A DNA stretch of 64,000 bases from Cyanophora paradoxa (Eukaryota; Glaucocystophyceae; Cyanophorales; Cyanophoraceae), in NCBI GenBank assembly GCA_004431415.1, contig QPMI01000268.1, positions 61,613 to 125,612 on the forward strand, in the 5' to 3' direction. Of this stretch, positions 45,301 to 56,479 are shown one piece after another (the first letter of the stretch is position 1; the number at the start of each line of letters is the position of its first letter). A program made the translations under genes and the position numbers. A model generated the notes under the pieces. It saw only the letters and a program-made list of their open reading frames with translations, did no database searches and was not told the origin of the DNA.

Positions 45301-46906
45301 GGTCGTCTGCCGGCCGGCGTGAGAGGGGCCGGGGCGGGTCACAAGGGGGGTACGCGGCCCACCAGGACCCAGTAAAGGCAATTGAGGTACTGGTCCCCCA
45401 CGGGGGCATCCTGCAGGCCCTGGGCGACGACCCTGGGGGGGAGCGGCTCGCGGGGGTACGCATACGCCGAGGGCGGGGGGAGGGGGCGGGGGCACCAGGA
45501 CTCGCTGGGGAAGTGGCCGTCCCAGGAGGCCACGAGGAACTGGAGGCAGGAGAACCTGGCGCCGGCGGGGCGTCAGACTCGGATGGCGCGTCTCGTCGGC
45601 TTCGGGGGGTGACCAGTGGGCGATGAGGGCGACCCATCCGACCAGCGCCAGCAGGCGGCCCGACCCGGGGTACAGCCGCACCCGGCTCTCCAGCCGCGCG
45701 ATCTGCAGTCCGGCGGCGGGCTTAGGGGAGCGGGGGGGCGGGGAGGGCGGGTGGGGCGGACGGCGCGGAGGCGGCGGAGGGAGTCGAGCATGCGGGCGAG
45801 GCGCAGCACGTGGGCGATCTGAGGGGCGGGGGAGGCGTGAGCCGCGGGGGGCGGGTCGGGCGGGCCCGGGTCGGGCGGGCGCGGGCGGGGCGGGGGCGGG
45901 CCTTGAGGAGGCGGAGGATCTTGATGATGCGGAGGGCCGAGTCGTGCGCCATGTCCCCCAGCAGGTCCGCCTGCCCGCCCCGAAGACCTCAGCGGGGCGG
46001 GCCGGGCGGCACGAGAGCCGGCCGCGGGTTGGGCGGGGCGCACGGGGATGGAGGAGAGGACGTCGGGCACGAGCCAGCGCTGCGCGTACCGCACCGCTGC
46101 CGCCCCGCGCAGTCGGCCGCCGGCGATTCGCGAGGGGCAGGAGAGGGGGCGCACCGATGCGGCGGAGGGAGAAGACGAGGCGCGGGGAGCGCGAGTGGGG
46201 GTCCTCCTCCTCGAAGGGCGACACCAGGTTCACTGCCCGCCGCCTCAGGGGGGGATGGAGCGGAGCAGGGGGGTACGGGGCGCACGGAGGACGTCGGCGA
46301 GGAAGGAGAGGTCGGCCTGCGCGGGGCCGGGGCCGGGGCCGGGCCGGGCCGGGGGCGGGCGCCGGGTCGGGCGGGGCGGGGGCGGGGCGGGAGGGGCGGG
46401 GCGGGGCGGTGGCGCACGGCGATGTCGAAGGAGACGAGGGCGGGCGGCCGCAGCGCGTAGAAGTCGAACGCCACCGCGAAGGGCACCTGCGCATGCGCGC
46501 CCCGCCCGCCCGCCCCCGGCGTCGGCCCGGGCGGGGCGGGGCGGGGCGGGCTCGCAGGCGGCAAGGCACGGACCATGACCATGGTGTAGAGAATGAGGAG
46601 GGCGACGTAGATGTTCCACACGATGCGCGCCGGCGCGTTCGGCGCCAGCGCGAGCTGCACGCGCCCCAGCCATTGGCCGCTGCTCTCCAGCGCATCCCGC
46701 GCCGCCTCCGCGCGCCCGCGCTGCTCGCGCTGGCGCTCGAAGAGGGAGTGGCGGCGGGAGCGTTGACCGTGCGCGGCGTTGAGCGCCGGGGCGCGGGCGG
46801 CGAGGAGGCCGTCGTCGTCGTGGGCGGCGTCCTTCAGCGGCGGGTCGGCCTCGGGCGACGCGCTCCCCGAGCCGCTCTCAGAGAGCGCGTACACGACCGC
46901 GGGCAT
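42324..46906 (-). CDS. Voltage-gated-type K+ channel with cyclic-nucleotide-binding domain
   Basis: ATG 46906 (MPAVVYALSESGSGSASPEA). Exons in order: S1 region (RIVWNIYVALLILYTMVMV), VPFAVAFDFYALRPPALVSF, SPRLVFSLRRI, WLVPDVLSSIPV, an S4-like basic helix ALRIIKILRLLK then IAHVLRLARMLDSLRRL, LLALVGWVALIAHW (S5), LNCLYWVL, and the filter TTLATIGYGDIT. S6 is NREKAVTLVMFLV then VGATVFALSV. The C-linker is AAIYRERLDAVTGFLRYHQ then HRIKTYYEHFLV. The CNBD is LRRCTFAPGDRIFHQ, EMYFVALGSVRIEIGP, LPSGSFFGEV and ELYSLSKGDLASVLEDYPDI. GYGD points to K+ selectivity (HCN/EAG/plant-Shaker-like). A TGA at 43921 just after the CNBD is better read as part of an intron (GCCGA|gtgagc...ccacag|CGTGGC), giving ADVALRRLENMHMQN. 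The C-terminus is low-complexity, ends near 42324, and its exon joins are unsure. Confidence 0.82.
44034..44078. repeat. (GGAAA)n purine tract in a channel intron
   Basis: GGAAA units are repeated about eight times (GAGGAAAGGAAAGGAAAGGA...). On the sense (minus) strand this is a CTTTC pyrimidine run inside the intron between the exons ending AVAAEYT and starting ELYSLSKG. A similar tract occurs at 63507-63530 in an intron of the PDH gene, also on the antisense strand. Confidence 0.8.
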
Positions 46907-47768
46907 GGCCGGATGCTCCGCCGGGCGGCCCGCCCCCGCTCTGATCGGTGACAGAAGCTCCGCGCCGGCAGCCTCGGCAGGCTACGCGCGCCCGGCGAGG
47001 ACAGCAGCAGCTGGCCGCTCGGCTTTTTGCAATTGCCTGCGGCTGGGCCGGCTGGGCTGGAGCAAGGGCGCGCCGTCGACAGCAACGGCGGGCTAAAAAT
47101 GCTGGTCAGAGCTCCGCAGAAGTCGCTCGCGCGACGCTGTTCGCCCGCAGGCCGCTAAATCCGACGCTGGGTTGATGGAATGCTCAGCAGGTGCGTTGGA
47201 AAGCGCCCGAAAGCCCCGCGCGGGCCGAGTGCACGCGACTGATCCAGGTGCGCCGCTCCGCGAGACAAAGAGGCAAGTCGGCGCCGCAGCTGGGCGTTGC
47301 GCGCTGCGAGGCTTCTTCCTAAAGTTCGCTCTAGATCTCCAGCGACGACCTCTGCTAATCTGCACGCGCGCAGTGACCCAGTCGCTCCCGGCGCTCCGAT
47401 CGCAATGCGGAGTGGCGCAAGTGCTAAATGGGCCGGGGTACAGGCGAGTTCCGAAGTTCAACAAGGAAACGTGATCATGATTGGTCCAGTTGTCGAACCC
47501 GGAAAAAGCCCACCGCGATCCGAACCCGCGTCTCGCCCCGGCACGTCGAGGGCGACGAACGAGTTCGAGCACGGGCGAACCGCGGGCAGCGGGAGTCCAG
47601 CTTCTCAGAACCAGCTCGCCGGCGGGCTCCGCGAAGCCGAAGCGGTTCGCCGCGCGCTCGCCGAAGCGCCTCTCCGATCCTCACACGCGCGCGCAGGGAG
47701 GGGTTGCGCCGCCTTTGAACGAGCGCCGTAGCTCCAGCGGCAGCTGCGCGCCCGCGCGACCAGCGGCG
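46907..47768. other. Divergent intergenic region
   Basis: 862 bp separate the start codons of the K+ channel (leftward) and the PPR gene (rightward), so both promoters probably lie here. ORFs in it show no domain and I see no clear core element. Confidence 0.4.
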
Positions 47769-50420
47769 ATGCTGATTGCGGGGAGCGGGAGGGCATCTGG
47801 CCTCGCCGGGCGGCTCGCGCTGGTCCGGCGGTGCCTGACGACCGCGCGCGAAGGCGTCCACCGCGCGACCCATTCAGTCGCCGCGCTGCCTCGCGCCTGG
47901 ACCGGCAGCGCGATCGGGCGGGCAGCGCTGCTAGCAGCACCGCTGCGAGCCGCCGGCGCGCAGCCGTTCGGCGCGTGGGGATGGTCGACGGTCCTGCGCG
48001 GCGCCGCGACGGCCGCCGCGCGCGCCCAGCCCAGGGCGGAGCGCGGCGCCGGCCGGGAGGGCGCCGCGGAGGGCGCGGGGGAGGGCCCGGGGCAGAAGCG
48101 GCGGCGGGGGAAGCGGAAGAAGGAGTTCAAGTGGAAGCCGCAGACGGCGCCGGAGCGGTCGATGGAGGGGGCGCGTGGGGGCGGGGAGGAGGAGGGGGAG
48201 GACTTCGCGTCAGCGACGACCGTGAAGGGCCTCATCCTGCGGGGCCGCCTGGAGGAGGCGGCGCAGCTCTTCCAGCGGAGCCTCGCGGAGGGCACCGCCG
48301 CGCCCACCATGCTCACCGACCTCCTCAAGGGGTACATGGCGGCGGGGGGCGCCCCCGCGGCCCGCGGCCTCTTCGACTGGGCCGTCGCCAACGACCTCCC
48401 GCTCCTCAACTCCTACCACTGGGCCGCCATGCGTGCGCCCCTGCAGCCGCGCTTCTTCTCCACCGCCCCCGCCGCCCCCCCGCTCACCCCCCTCGCGGCA
48501 GTGGACGGGTACCGGGGGGCGGGGGACCTGCGGGGGGTGCGGGAGCTGCTGGGGGCGATGCTGGCGCGGCGGGTGGCGCCCGAGCAGGCGGCTCTGGACC
48601 CCGCCCTCCTCGCCGTCGCCGCCTCCGCCTGCCGCGCCATCGCCACCGACCGCAACAGGCCCGCCCCGCGCCCACCTCGCTTCGCTCCCGCACCCGCCCC
48701 CGCGCCTCTGACCGGCGGCGGGGAGGGCAGCACGGCGCGGGACGCGGGGTTTGGCGTGGCGCAGGCCGAGCGCCTCGTGGAGCACGCCTTCCGCGAGAAG
48801 GCCGTCACCGCCGGCGCCGCCCTGCCCCTGGCCCGCGCCCCCGGGCCCCCCGCCCGCCCCCCCCCCCCCCCCCCCCCCCCCCCCCGCCCCCCCCGCCCTC
48901 TGACCCGTGCCCCCAGGTTGAGCTGTATGCGCACTTCGGGCGGGTGCAGGCGGCGTTGGCGCTAATCGCGCGCTGCGCGGCGGAGGGCGTCGCGGTCACT
49001 GGGGCCCTCTACGCGCCCGTCCTCCGCGCCTGCGCCGACCGCGCCGACTGGGCCGGCGGCCGCGCCCTCTTCGAACGCATGCGCGCTGAGGGCACGCCCC
49101 CGACTACCGTGCGCCTTCCACGCCCGCCCCGCCGCCCCGCCCCTCGGCCCCTCGCCTGAGGGCGCCGCAGGGTCGTACCTGAAGCTGTGCCTGGCTTGCC
49201 CGAGACGGCGGCGGCGGCGCACGGGCCGGAGCTGGAGGCCGCCGGCCTGCCGCGCGACGCGAGCGGGGTGGCGCAGCTGCTGCGGGGGCGGATGGCCGAG
49301 GCCGGCGCCCCCTTCGACGCCTCCTCCTACGGCACCGTGGCGCGTGCCCCCCGCCCTTCCCCTCGCCCCGCCCCGCCGCGGCTGAATTTGATCTCAGGTG
49401 AACCATTTCGCGTCGCGCGGGAGACGGCGGCGGCCGAGTGGTGGGCCCGCGAGGCCAAGGCGGCCGGCTGCGGGGGCCCCGGGGTGCACGCGGCACTGCT
49501 GGCGGGGGCGGCGCGCGGGGCGGGGGCGCCGACGGGGGCGGAGCGGGCGCTCGTGGGGCGCGTGCTGGCGGAGATGAAGGCCGAGCGCGCCCCGCCCGAC
49601 CCCCGCACCGAGCGCGCCCTCCTCGAGGCCCGCCCCGCGCCCCCCGCCCCCGCCCCCTCTCCCCCTCCCTTACGGGCGCACGCTCGCCGCGCAGTTCCAC
49701 AACCGGGCGGGCCAGCGGCAGGAGGCGCAGAAGCGGGCGGGGCGGCTGGTTCAGATGGCGCGGGCGCCGGGGGCGCGCCTGGACTCCTCCGCGTACCTCG
49801 CGGTGCTGGAGGCGCACGCGCAGCTCGGCGGGCGGCCCGGCGCCGCCGCCATCTCCGCCCTCCTCGCCGAGCTCCGCGGCGGCCACCTCGGCGGCCTCCG
49901 CCTCCTCGGCCCGCCCCTCGTCCTCGCCACCGTCAAGGTGCCTCCCGGCCCGCACCGCACCGCGCCGCCCGCCCTCGCGCGCCGGCCTCAGGGGCGCGCG
50001 GCAGGCGCTGTGCCGGTGCGGTGAGCCGGCGGGGTCGGGGGCGGCGCTGCGGATGAGGCCCTTCAAGGCGGCGCCGGAGGCGGTGGAGGCGCTGGTGCGG
50101 GGGTACGAGGCCGCGGGGAAGGCGCTGGAGGGCGTGGCGGCGGCGCACGCGCTCTTCGAGGAGGGCCGCGTCGCCCCCGCCGACCGCCTCCACCCCGCCA
50201 TCTGGCCCGCCCGCCCCGCCCCCGCCCCGCCCCGATCGTCATCGCCCTGAGGCGGGGGCGGCGGCAGGGCCCGCTGGTGTCGGCGGTGCTGGGCGTGCGG
50301 GACGAGAACGAGCGGCGGCTGGCGGCGCGGCGGCTGTGGCCGCTGCTGAGCGGCTTCCCCGACGCGCCCGTCGCCCCCGCCGACGTCGCCCGCGTCCAGG
50401 ACCTCGCCCGCCTCGTCTAG
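47769..50420 (+). CDS. PPR-type protein, probably organellar
   Basis: ATG 47769 starts MLIAGSGRASGLAGRLALVR with many Arg/Ala/Ser and few acidic residues, a typical mitochondrial or plastid presequence. A Lys/Arg block follows (KRRRGKRKKEFKWKPQ), then helical repeats: TTVKGLILRGRLEEAAQLFQ, MLTDLLKGYMAAGGAPAARG, LFDWAVANDLPLLNSYHWAA, VELYAHFGRVQAALALIARC and YAPVLRACADRADWAGGRAL then FERMRAEGTPP, the last being a textbook PPR motif. The module YLKLCLA...ELEAAGLPRDASGVAQLL (about 49170-49280) recurs in the next gene. The end is ENERRLAARRLWPLLSGFPD...DLARLV at TAG 50418-50420. PPR proteins bind RNA; the target is unknown. It is a paralogue of the partial gene at 1-498 and of the next gene. Confidence 0.75.
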
Positions 50421-50576
50421 CCCGCCCGCCCCGCCCGCGTCGGGGCGCCCTGCCTTGTGCATGCACATTCTCATTCAATGCAAGAATGCTCTGCGAGGCT
50501 CAGCTGCAGGTGGCCTAGAATGGGGGGGAGGGTCGATGGCCGGGTACACAGATTCTGGATTGGAGCAGAGCAACCG

Positions 50577-53500
50577 ATGTTGCGGCCCAGCGCGGCCGCA
50601 GCGTGCGCGGCGGAGCGCTGGCGCTACCGCGCGTGGACGGCGAGCCCGTGGGCCCCCTCCAGCCTCCGCGCAACTCGATATCTGTGCAGGGCATTTACAT
50701 CGATATCGCCACTCGCCGCCAGCGTTGCGCTGTCGCCCAGAGCGCTGTGCGCATGCCGCATCGCTCACGTACGGCCAGCGCGGTGGTCCAGCTCGGCCCC
50801 AGCTGGCTCGAGCTCGGACGCCGCTCCGACGCGGCCGCGGCCGCGGGCGGAAGCTGCAGCTGCCGGCGCCGAGGCGGATCGCAATCATCGGGCGCCGGCA
50901 CGCGCGAGGCCGGCGAAGGTCCCGGGGTCGTCGAGCGAAGCGCACCGGACGGCGGGAGCACGGCCCCGCAGCGGCGGCGCGCTGGCGGCGTCGGTGAAGC
51001 AGCTGTGCGGCGAGCGGCGGCTGGAGGAGGCGGCGGAGCGCTTCGAGGAAGCCGTCGCGCGCGGCCTGCCGCCCGGCGGCTCCCTCGCCGCCCTCATGCG
51101 CGCCTACGTCGCCGCGGGGCGCCCCGACGACGCCGCCGCGCTCCTCCGGCGCGCCGAGTCGGGCGCCGTCGCCGGCTACGAGACGCACGGCGCCATGTAC
51201 CACTACGTCCTCGGTGCCGCCGCCCCGCCGCCCTCCCGCGCGCCTCCTGATCACTTTGCGCCTCCTGATCAGTGCGGGAGCTGATGCGGGCGAACGAGGC
51301 GGAGCGGGCGGCGGGTGAGGCGGAGCGGCTGCTGGCGGCGCCGCGCCCGCCGGGCGGCCTCCTCCCCATCGCCTACCACGCCGCTGTCGCCGCCTTCGGC
51401 GCCGCCTCCCGCCGGCCCGCCGCCCCGTGCCCGCCCCGCCGCGGCGCTCGCCTCTTACCCCCCGCACCGCAGGAATCGCGAGGAGCGGTGGCTGGCGCTG
51501 GCGGAGGGGGCGTACGCGGAGGCGGAGGGGCGCGGCGGGACGCACGAGGCCTCCGCTGGCATCCTCGTGCGCCCCGCCCGCCCCGCCCGCCCCGCCGACG
51601 CCGGCGCCGCCTGTCCGCAGGCGGAGGCGCTGCTGGCGGCGGGGCGGGCGGACGGCGCGCTCGCGCTGCTCGGGCGGCGGTGGGCGGCGGGGCCGACCGA
51701 CGGCGCCGCCCGCACCACCGCCGCGCTCCTCGGCGCCTGCGCGCGTCTGCGGCTGTGGGCCCCGGGGCGCGCCCTCTGGCGGCTCGCGGGGAGCGCGGCG
51801 TGCCCCTCGACCGCCCGCCTTCGGCCCGCCCCGCGCCCCCGCGTCGCCCGCCCCGCCGCGCTCTGACCGGCGCGGCAGACGCGTACCTGAAGCTGTGCCT
51901 GGCGTGCGCGGGGGAGGCGGCGGCGGAGCTCGGGCCCGAGCTCGCGGCCGCCGGCCTCCCGCGCGACGCCGCCGGCCTCGCCCGCCTCGTGCGGGACCGC
52001 GCGACCGCTGCGGGGGTCAGCTTCGCGCCCCGAGCCGCCCCGAGGTCTGCCCGCTGCCGCCCCGCCCCGCGCGGACGCGCATCCCGCCGGTCCCAGCCTC
52101 CCCCGCGCTCAGAAGCCCGAGGAGGGTGGGGGCGGAGGCGGGGCGGAGGGGGTGGAGGAAGCGGTGGGCGGGCCGCTGGAGCCGAAGCGGGCGGCGGAGC
52201 TGCTGCGGGGCGCCCTCGCAGCGCGGGATTCCGCCGCCGTGCGCCGCCTCCTCGCCCGCCTCGAGGCCGGCGGGTACCCCCTCTCCCCGCGCCCCGGGTC
52301 CGCCCCGCCTGGGCCCTCGCCGCCGCCCGGCCCCGCGTCCACGCTGACTTCCCCCTTCGTCTGCAGCCCCGGGATTCTGCAGGCGCGACCCCGCCTGCCC
52401 CGCCGACGCCGGCGCCCTCCCGAGCTGGCGCGCAGGACCTGGAAGAGGCGACGCCGCCCGACGCCACCAGCCGCGCCGTCGTCCTCGCGCGCACCCGTCC
52501 GCCGCCCCTTCCCGCGCCCCGCGTCGACCCCTCTCCCCCCGCAGGGCGAGGCGCTGCTGGCTGCGGGGCGGGGGACGACGCGGTGGCGCTGGCGCGGGCG
52601 GCGGCGGCGGCGGGCGGGCCGGTGCGCCCGCAGCGGCTCTTCGCGGCGCTGCTGGGGGCCTGCGCGGGGCGCCGCCTCTGGGCCCCGGGCGCGCCCTCCG
52701 CGCTCTCCTCGCCCCGCTCTCCGTACCCCTCAACAGCCACCTCCTCGGTCCGCCCCGCCCCTGCCTCTTTGGCCCTTGTCTCGATCTCCGGCTGACCGCT
52801 GCGCAGCGGCGTACCTGCGGCTCTGCCTGGCGTGCGCGGGGGAGGCGGTGGCGGAGCTCGGCCCCGAGCTCGCGGCCGCCGGCCTCCCCGGGGCCCCGAG
52901 GGCCTGGCTGAGCTCGTGTGGGCGGAGGCGCGCGCCGCCGGCCTCGAGGGCGCCCTGGGCGCCCCTTCTACGCGGCCGGCGTGGCCGGACTCGCCGCCGC
53001 CGGCCGCTGGGAGGCCGCCCGCGCCTGGCTCGACGCCGCGCAGCGCGCCGGGGCCGCCCCCTGGCGGTCTTCACGCCGCTGCTGGGGCGGGCGGCGCGCG
53101 AGGGCGGGCCGACGAGGCGGCGGCGCTCCTCGCCGACGCCGAGCGCGCCGGGCTCCGCTTCGGGGCCGAGCCCTCGTGCGCCCCGCCCCGCCCCGCCCCG
53201 CCCTGCCCGCCCGCCCGCTCCCCCGCACCGCCCCGCCGACGCCGCCTCCACGCCGCGCAGGGACGAGGTCATCGAGGTGCGCCGCGCCGCGTCCCTCCGC
53301 CCGCCCCTCCGCCCGCGCCGGCCCGGGCCTGACGCCCCGCAGCGGCTGCGGGAGGCGGGGCCGGAGACAGCCTCGTCGGCGGCGGCGGCGCTGGGGCAGG
53401 CCCTCCTCCTCGCCGGGCGCGCCCCGACGCCGCCGCCCTCCTCCGCGCCTGCGCCGCCCGCGGCCTCGCCCTCGCGCCCCCGGACGCCCTCCCCACCGCC

Positions 53501-54653
53501 CTCCTCTCCTACAGCGCGGGCAGGGCGACTGGGCCGCCGGCCGCGCCGTCTGGCTCGCCGCCGAGGCCGCCGGCCTGGCGCGCACGCCGGCGCTCTTCGG
53601 GGCCTACCTGAAGCTGTGCCTGGCGTGCCTGGAGGAGAGCCTCCAGGCGCTGGCGCCAGAGCTGACAGAGGCGCGCCTCCCCTGGGACGCCGGCGGCCTG
53701 GCGCGGCTCGTGCGGGCGGCCGCCGAGCGCGAGGGCGTCGCCTTCTCGCCGGTGACCTTCGCGGCGCTCGTGGCGCACCTCGCGGGGGCCGGCGACCTCG
53801 CGGGGGCGCGGCGCTGGCAGGAGGCGGCGCGCCGCGCGGGGCCCTGCGCTTCGACGGCGTGCTGCCGCTGCTGCGGGCGGCGGCGCGGGCGGGGGACGCC
53901 GCCGAGGCCGCCCGCGGCCTCGCCCTCCTCCACGAACTTGGCCTCGGCCTCCTCGCCGACGCCGGCGTCAGGCCCGCCCTCCGCCCGCCCACCCGCCCGC
54001 CCCGCCGCTCGCCTCGGCCGAGCGGCGGGGCGCAGCGGGCGGCTGGTGGCGGAGCTGCGGCGGATGGACGCGCCCCTCGCCGGCCACTGCCTCACCGCCC
54101 TCGTCCGCCCCGCCCCGCTCCGACCCGCCCCGCCGGCGTGCCCGCAGGCCCGCGCTGAGCGGCCGGCGCAGGCGGACGCGTGCGCGGTGGTGGGGCGGGC
54201 GGAGCGCGGGGCGGCACTGGTGCGGGCGTGCGAGGCGGGGGCGTGCGCCTCGGCCCGCGCGTCTTCGCCCCGCTCCTCGCCAACGCCGCCGAGCGCCGCG
54301 ACTGGGCCGCCGGTGCCGCCTTCTGGCGCCTCGCCGCCGAGCACGGCGCCGGCTCCGACCCCACCCTCCTCCGTCCGCCCGCCCCGGCCCGCCCCGCCCC
54401 GCCCCGCCCTCCCGCGCCCTTGACGGCGCCCGCGGGGCCAGGGGCGCGGCTGCGGCTGTGCGCGGCGTGCGAGGCGGGGGCGCTGGGGGACGGGGAGCTT
54501 GCGGGGCGGCTGGCGGCGGCGGGGCTGCCGCGGGACGCCCGCGGCCTGCGCAGCCTCCTCCGCGCCGACATCGAGGCCGCCCTCGACTCGGCGAGCTCCC
54601 CGCGTGACCCCGGGGGCCCGGCAGACGATCGTGATGATCCCATCTATAGCTGA
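50577..54653 (+). CDS. PPR-type protein with internal module duplications
   Basis: ATG 50577 (MLRPSAAAACAAERWRYRAW) opens a basic, Ser/Ala-rich leader like an organelle presequence. The first repeat is ALAASVKQLCGERRLEEAAE then GGSLAALMRAYVAAGRPDDA, parallel to the two other PPR genes. A longer module is repeated at least three times: AYLKLCLACAGEAAAELGPE then LAAAGLPRDAAGLARLVR (about 51883), AYLRLCLACAGEAVAELGPE (about 52808) and YLKLCLACLEESLQALAPEL then TEARLPWDAGGLARLV (about 53604). The third is followed by FAALVAHLAGAGDLAGARRW. A last partial copy reads LAAAGLPRDARGLRSLLRAD (about 54510). The stop is TGA 54651-54653. The start codon lies only 156 bp after the stop of the previous paralogue, pointing to tandem duplication. 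Exon borders between 52000 and 53500 are hard to place. Confidence 0.68.
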
Positions 54654-55146
54654 TGTTCAGCTGATGAAAATCGATTGCAAGGATATTTTTTAGTGACTTT
54701 AACATAATCAGTGGAATATTAATCGCCTGATTTATATTGGGGAAGGGAAATATAGCTACCCCAAATTAAATCCCGTTTCCCCGACCTCCTTAAATAAAAC
54801 CCCGGGCGCGCGCGTCCGGTACAACCTGATCCTGAAAGCCCATCTTAAGGGGGTCTCACAACCACATGCATGTCGCCCGGTCCCGGGCCCGGTCCCCATA
54901 TGCATGTGGGCGGGCAATGGGCATCGGGCGCTGAGCACTCGGCCCGGCGGCGGCCAGCTAGAGCTGCAGGGCCAGGTCCAGGACCATATCTGCCTGAGCA
55001 CCACAACAAATCAAAGCACGAACTGAATGTTTGATTGCAGCACAATGTGATTGCAAAACAAAGCAAGAGCTACTTGGCAGCACAATGTGAGATTTATATA
55101 TAATTAGCTTGCTAAAACTAGTAAAAGCTAAGCTAATTAGCAAGGC
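54654..55146. other. Spacer between convergent genes
   Basis: AT-richer, about 490 bp. A direct repeat of CAGCACAATGTGA occurs at about 55038 and 55078. No gene seen. Confidence 0.5.
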
Positions 55147-56170
55147 CTACGGGTTGAGGACGCCCGTGACACAGGCCCTGAGGCTGAGCGGGGCCCGGCA
55201 GATGGGGCACTGCGCGTCGCGGCCCCGCAGCTGCTCGAAGCAGCCATCGCAGACCGCCTTGTGGCGGCACGGCATGCAGATGACCGAGCGAGCCTGCACC
55301 AAGCACACGACGCACTCCCGCTCCCGCCGCCGCGCCTCCGCCAGCGCCGCCGCGATCACTCCCGTGGCCGCGTGCAGCCGCTGCTGCAGCCGCTCGAGTT
55401 GGTCCGCGGAGAGGTTCGCGACCGCACGCGGGTCCTCCGGCAGGCTCCGCGCCAGCCGCGCCTCCGCCGCCTCGCGTGCCGCGCGCTCCTGCGCGAGTTG
55501 AGCTGCAGCCGCCTCGCGTGCCGTGCGCTCCTGCGCGAGCTGAGCTGCGGCTGCCGCCAGTGTCGCACGCTCCTGCGCGAGCTGAGCTGTGGCCGCATCT
55601 CGCGCCGCGCGCTCCTGCGCGAGAGCACCTCGGTGCGGGCGGTCTCCAGCGCTGCCCGCTGCTGCTCAGAAGCCTCGAGGTCGGCCTCCAGGCGCCCCAG
55701 CGCCACCCGCCACGGGGCCGGAGCTCGAGCAGACACTGCACTCGAAGACGCAGCAGCTGCAGAAGGCGCCGCCACGTACGCGTGCACTTGCGGCTCCGGC
55801 AGGAATTCTACTTCGTCTGCAGCTGGGGCTCGACGACGTCGCTTCTTCGTATCCGCTGAAGTCGACGTCACTTCTTCGTGTCGTCGCCTGCCTTTGTATT
55901 CCGACGGCGGCACTCGATCGCGTGCCCGTGAGATGTGGAGGATATCCTACGGCGTATGAGTTTTTTGAGGGCTGCGGGCTCGATGAACTGAGAGAAGCTA
56001 AGCATGCACCGTGGCACTGCTGTATAAACCACCACCGAGAGCGTGATCATGAGACGTCGGCTCGCAATGCAAGCCATCTGCGCCACGCACGCTGGAGCGG
56101 AGCGGCCGCGTTGTGGCTCTGGAATGAATTCAACTTCGTCGTATTCGCGCCCGCGGGTTCGCCGTGCCAT
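55147..56170 (-). pseudogene. RING-finger gene, probable partial and frame-broken copy of the DOT1-RING 3' end
   Basis: The 3' part is intact: LAQERTAREAAAAQLAQERA coiled-coil repeats, GVIAAALAEARRREREC, then the RING CVVCLVQARSVICMPCRHKA with CDGCFEQLRGRDAQCPICRA and CVTGVLNP at the stop 55147. It is nearly the same as the end of the DOT1 fusion (CVACLENARSVICMPCRHKA...CVTGVLNP). Upstream, LGRLEADLEASEQQRAALET parallels LEHLQAGLKATEQQQRREEA of that gene, but the intron that follows in DOT1 is reduced here to about 14 nt (gtgctctcgcgcag, near 55620), so the frames do not join. A duplicated 5' exon also exists: EYDEVEFIPEPQ (about 56130) and ADEVEFLPEPQ (about 55810). Either this is a pseudogene, or splicing differs from my model. 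Confidence 0.55.
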
Positions 56171-56479
56171 TTCGTTCGAATGCGGTTCAATTCGCTGCCG
56201 GGGGTACAAGTACGCGCGACGGTCGAGGGGAATACTGCGGCGCGCCGCGGCGCCGCGCCGCCGGCCGGTCGCGCGCATGCGACGGAATACCGCTAGCGCA
56301 TGCGCATGCATGTGTACAGTTAGCCGATAGCATTGCATAATTAGCCTAGTAATTAGCATAATGCTGCATGCGGGGTCGACGTCAATTCGAATTCTTCGAA
56401 CTTCCGAAGGATCTGGAGATTTAGGAGGTGCAGCCGGCCGCGGGGTGCAGCCCGTGAGGGGGCGGGAGCGCCTCTAGAT
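56171..56479. other. Short spacer, no gene seen
   Basis: It lies between the RING copy's 5' end and the 3' end of eEFSec, both leftward. It contains ATGCATGCGC-type palindromes and AATTAGC repeats. It may hold the promoter of the RING copy. Confidence 0.4.
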
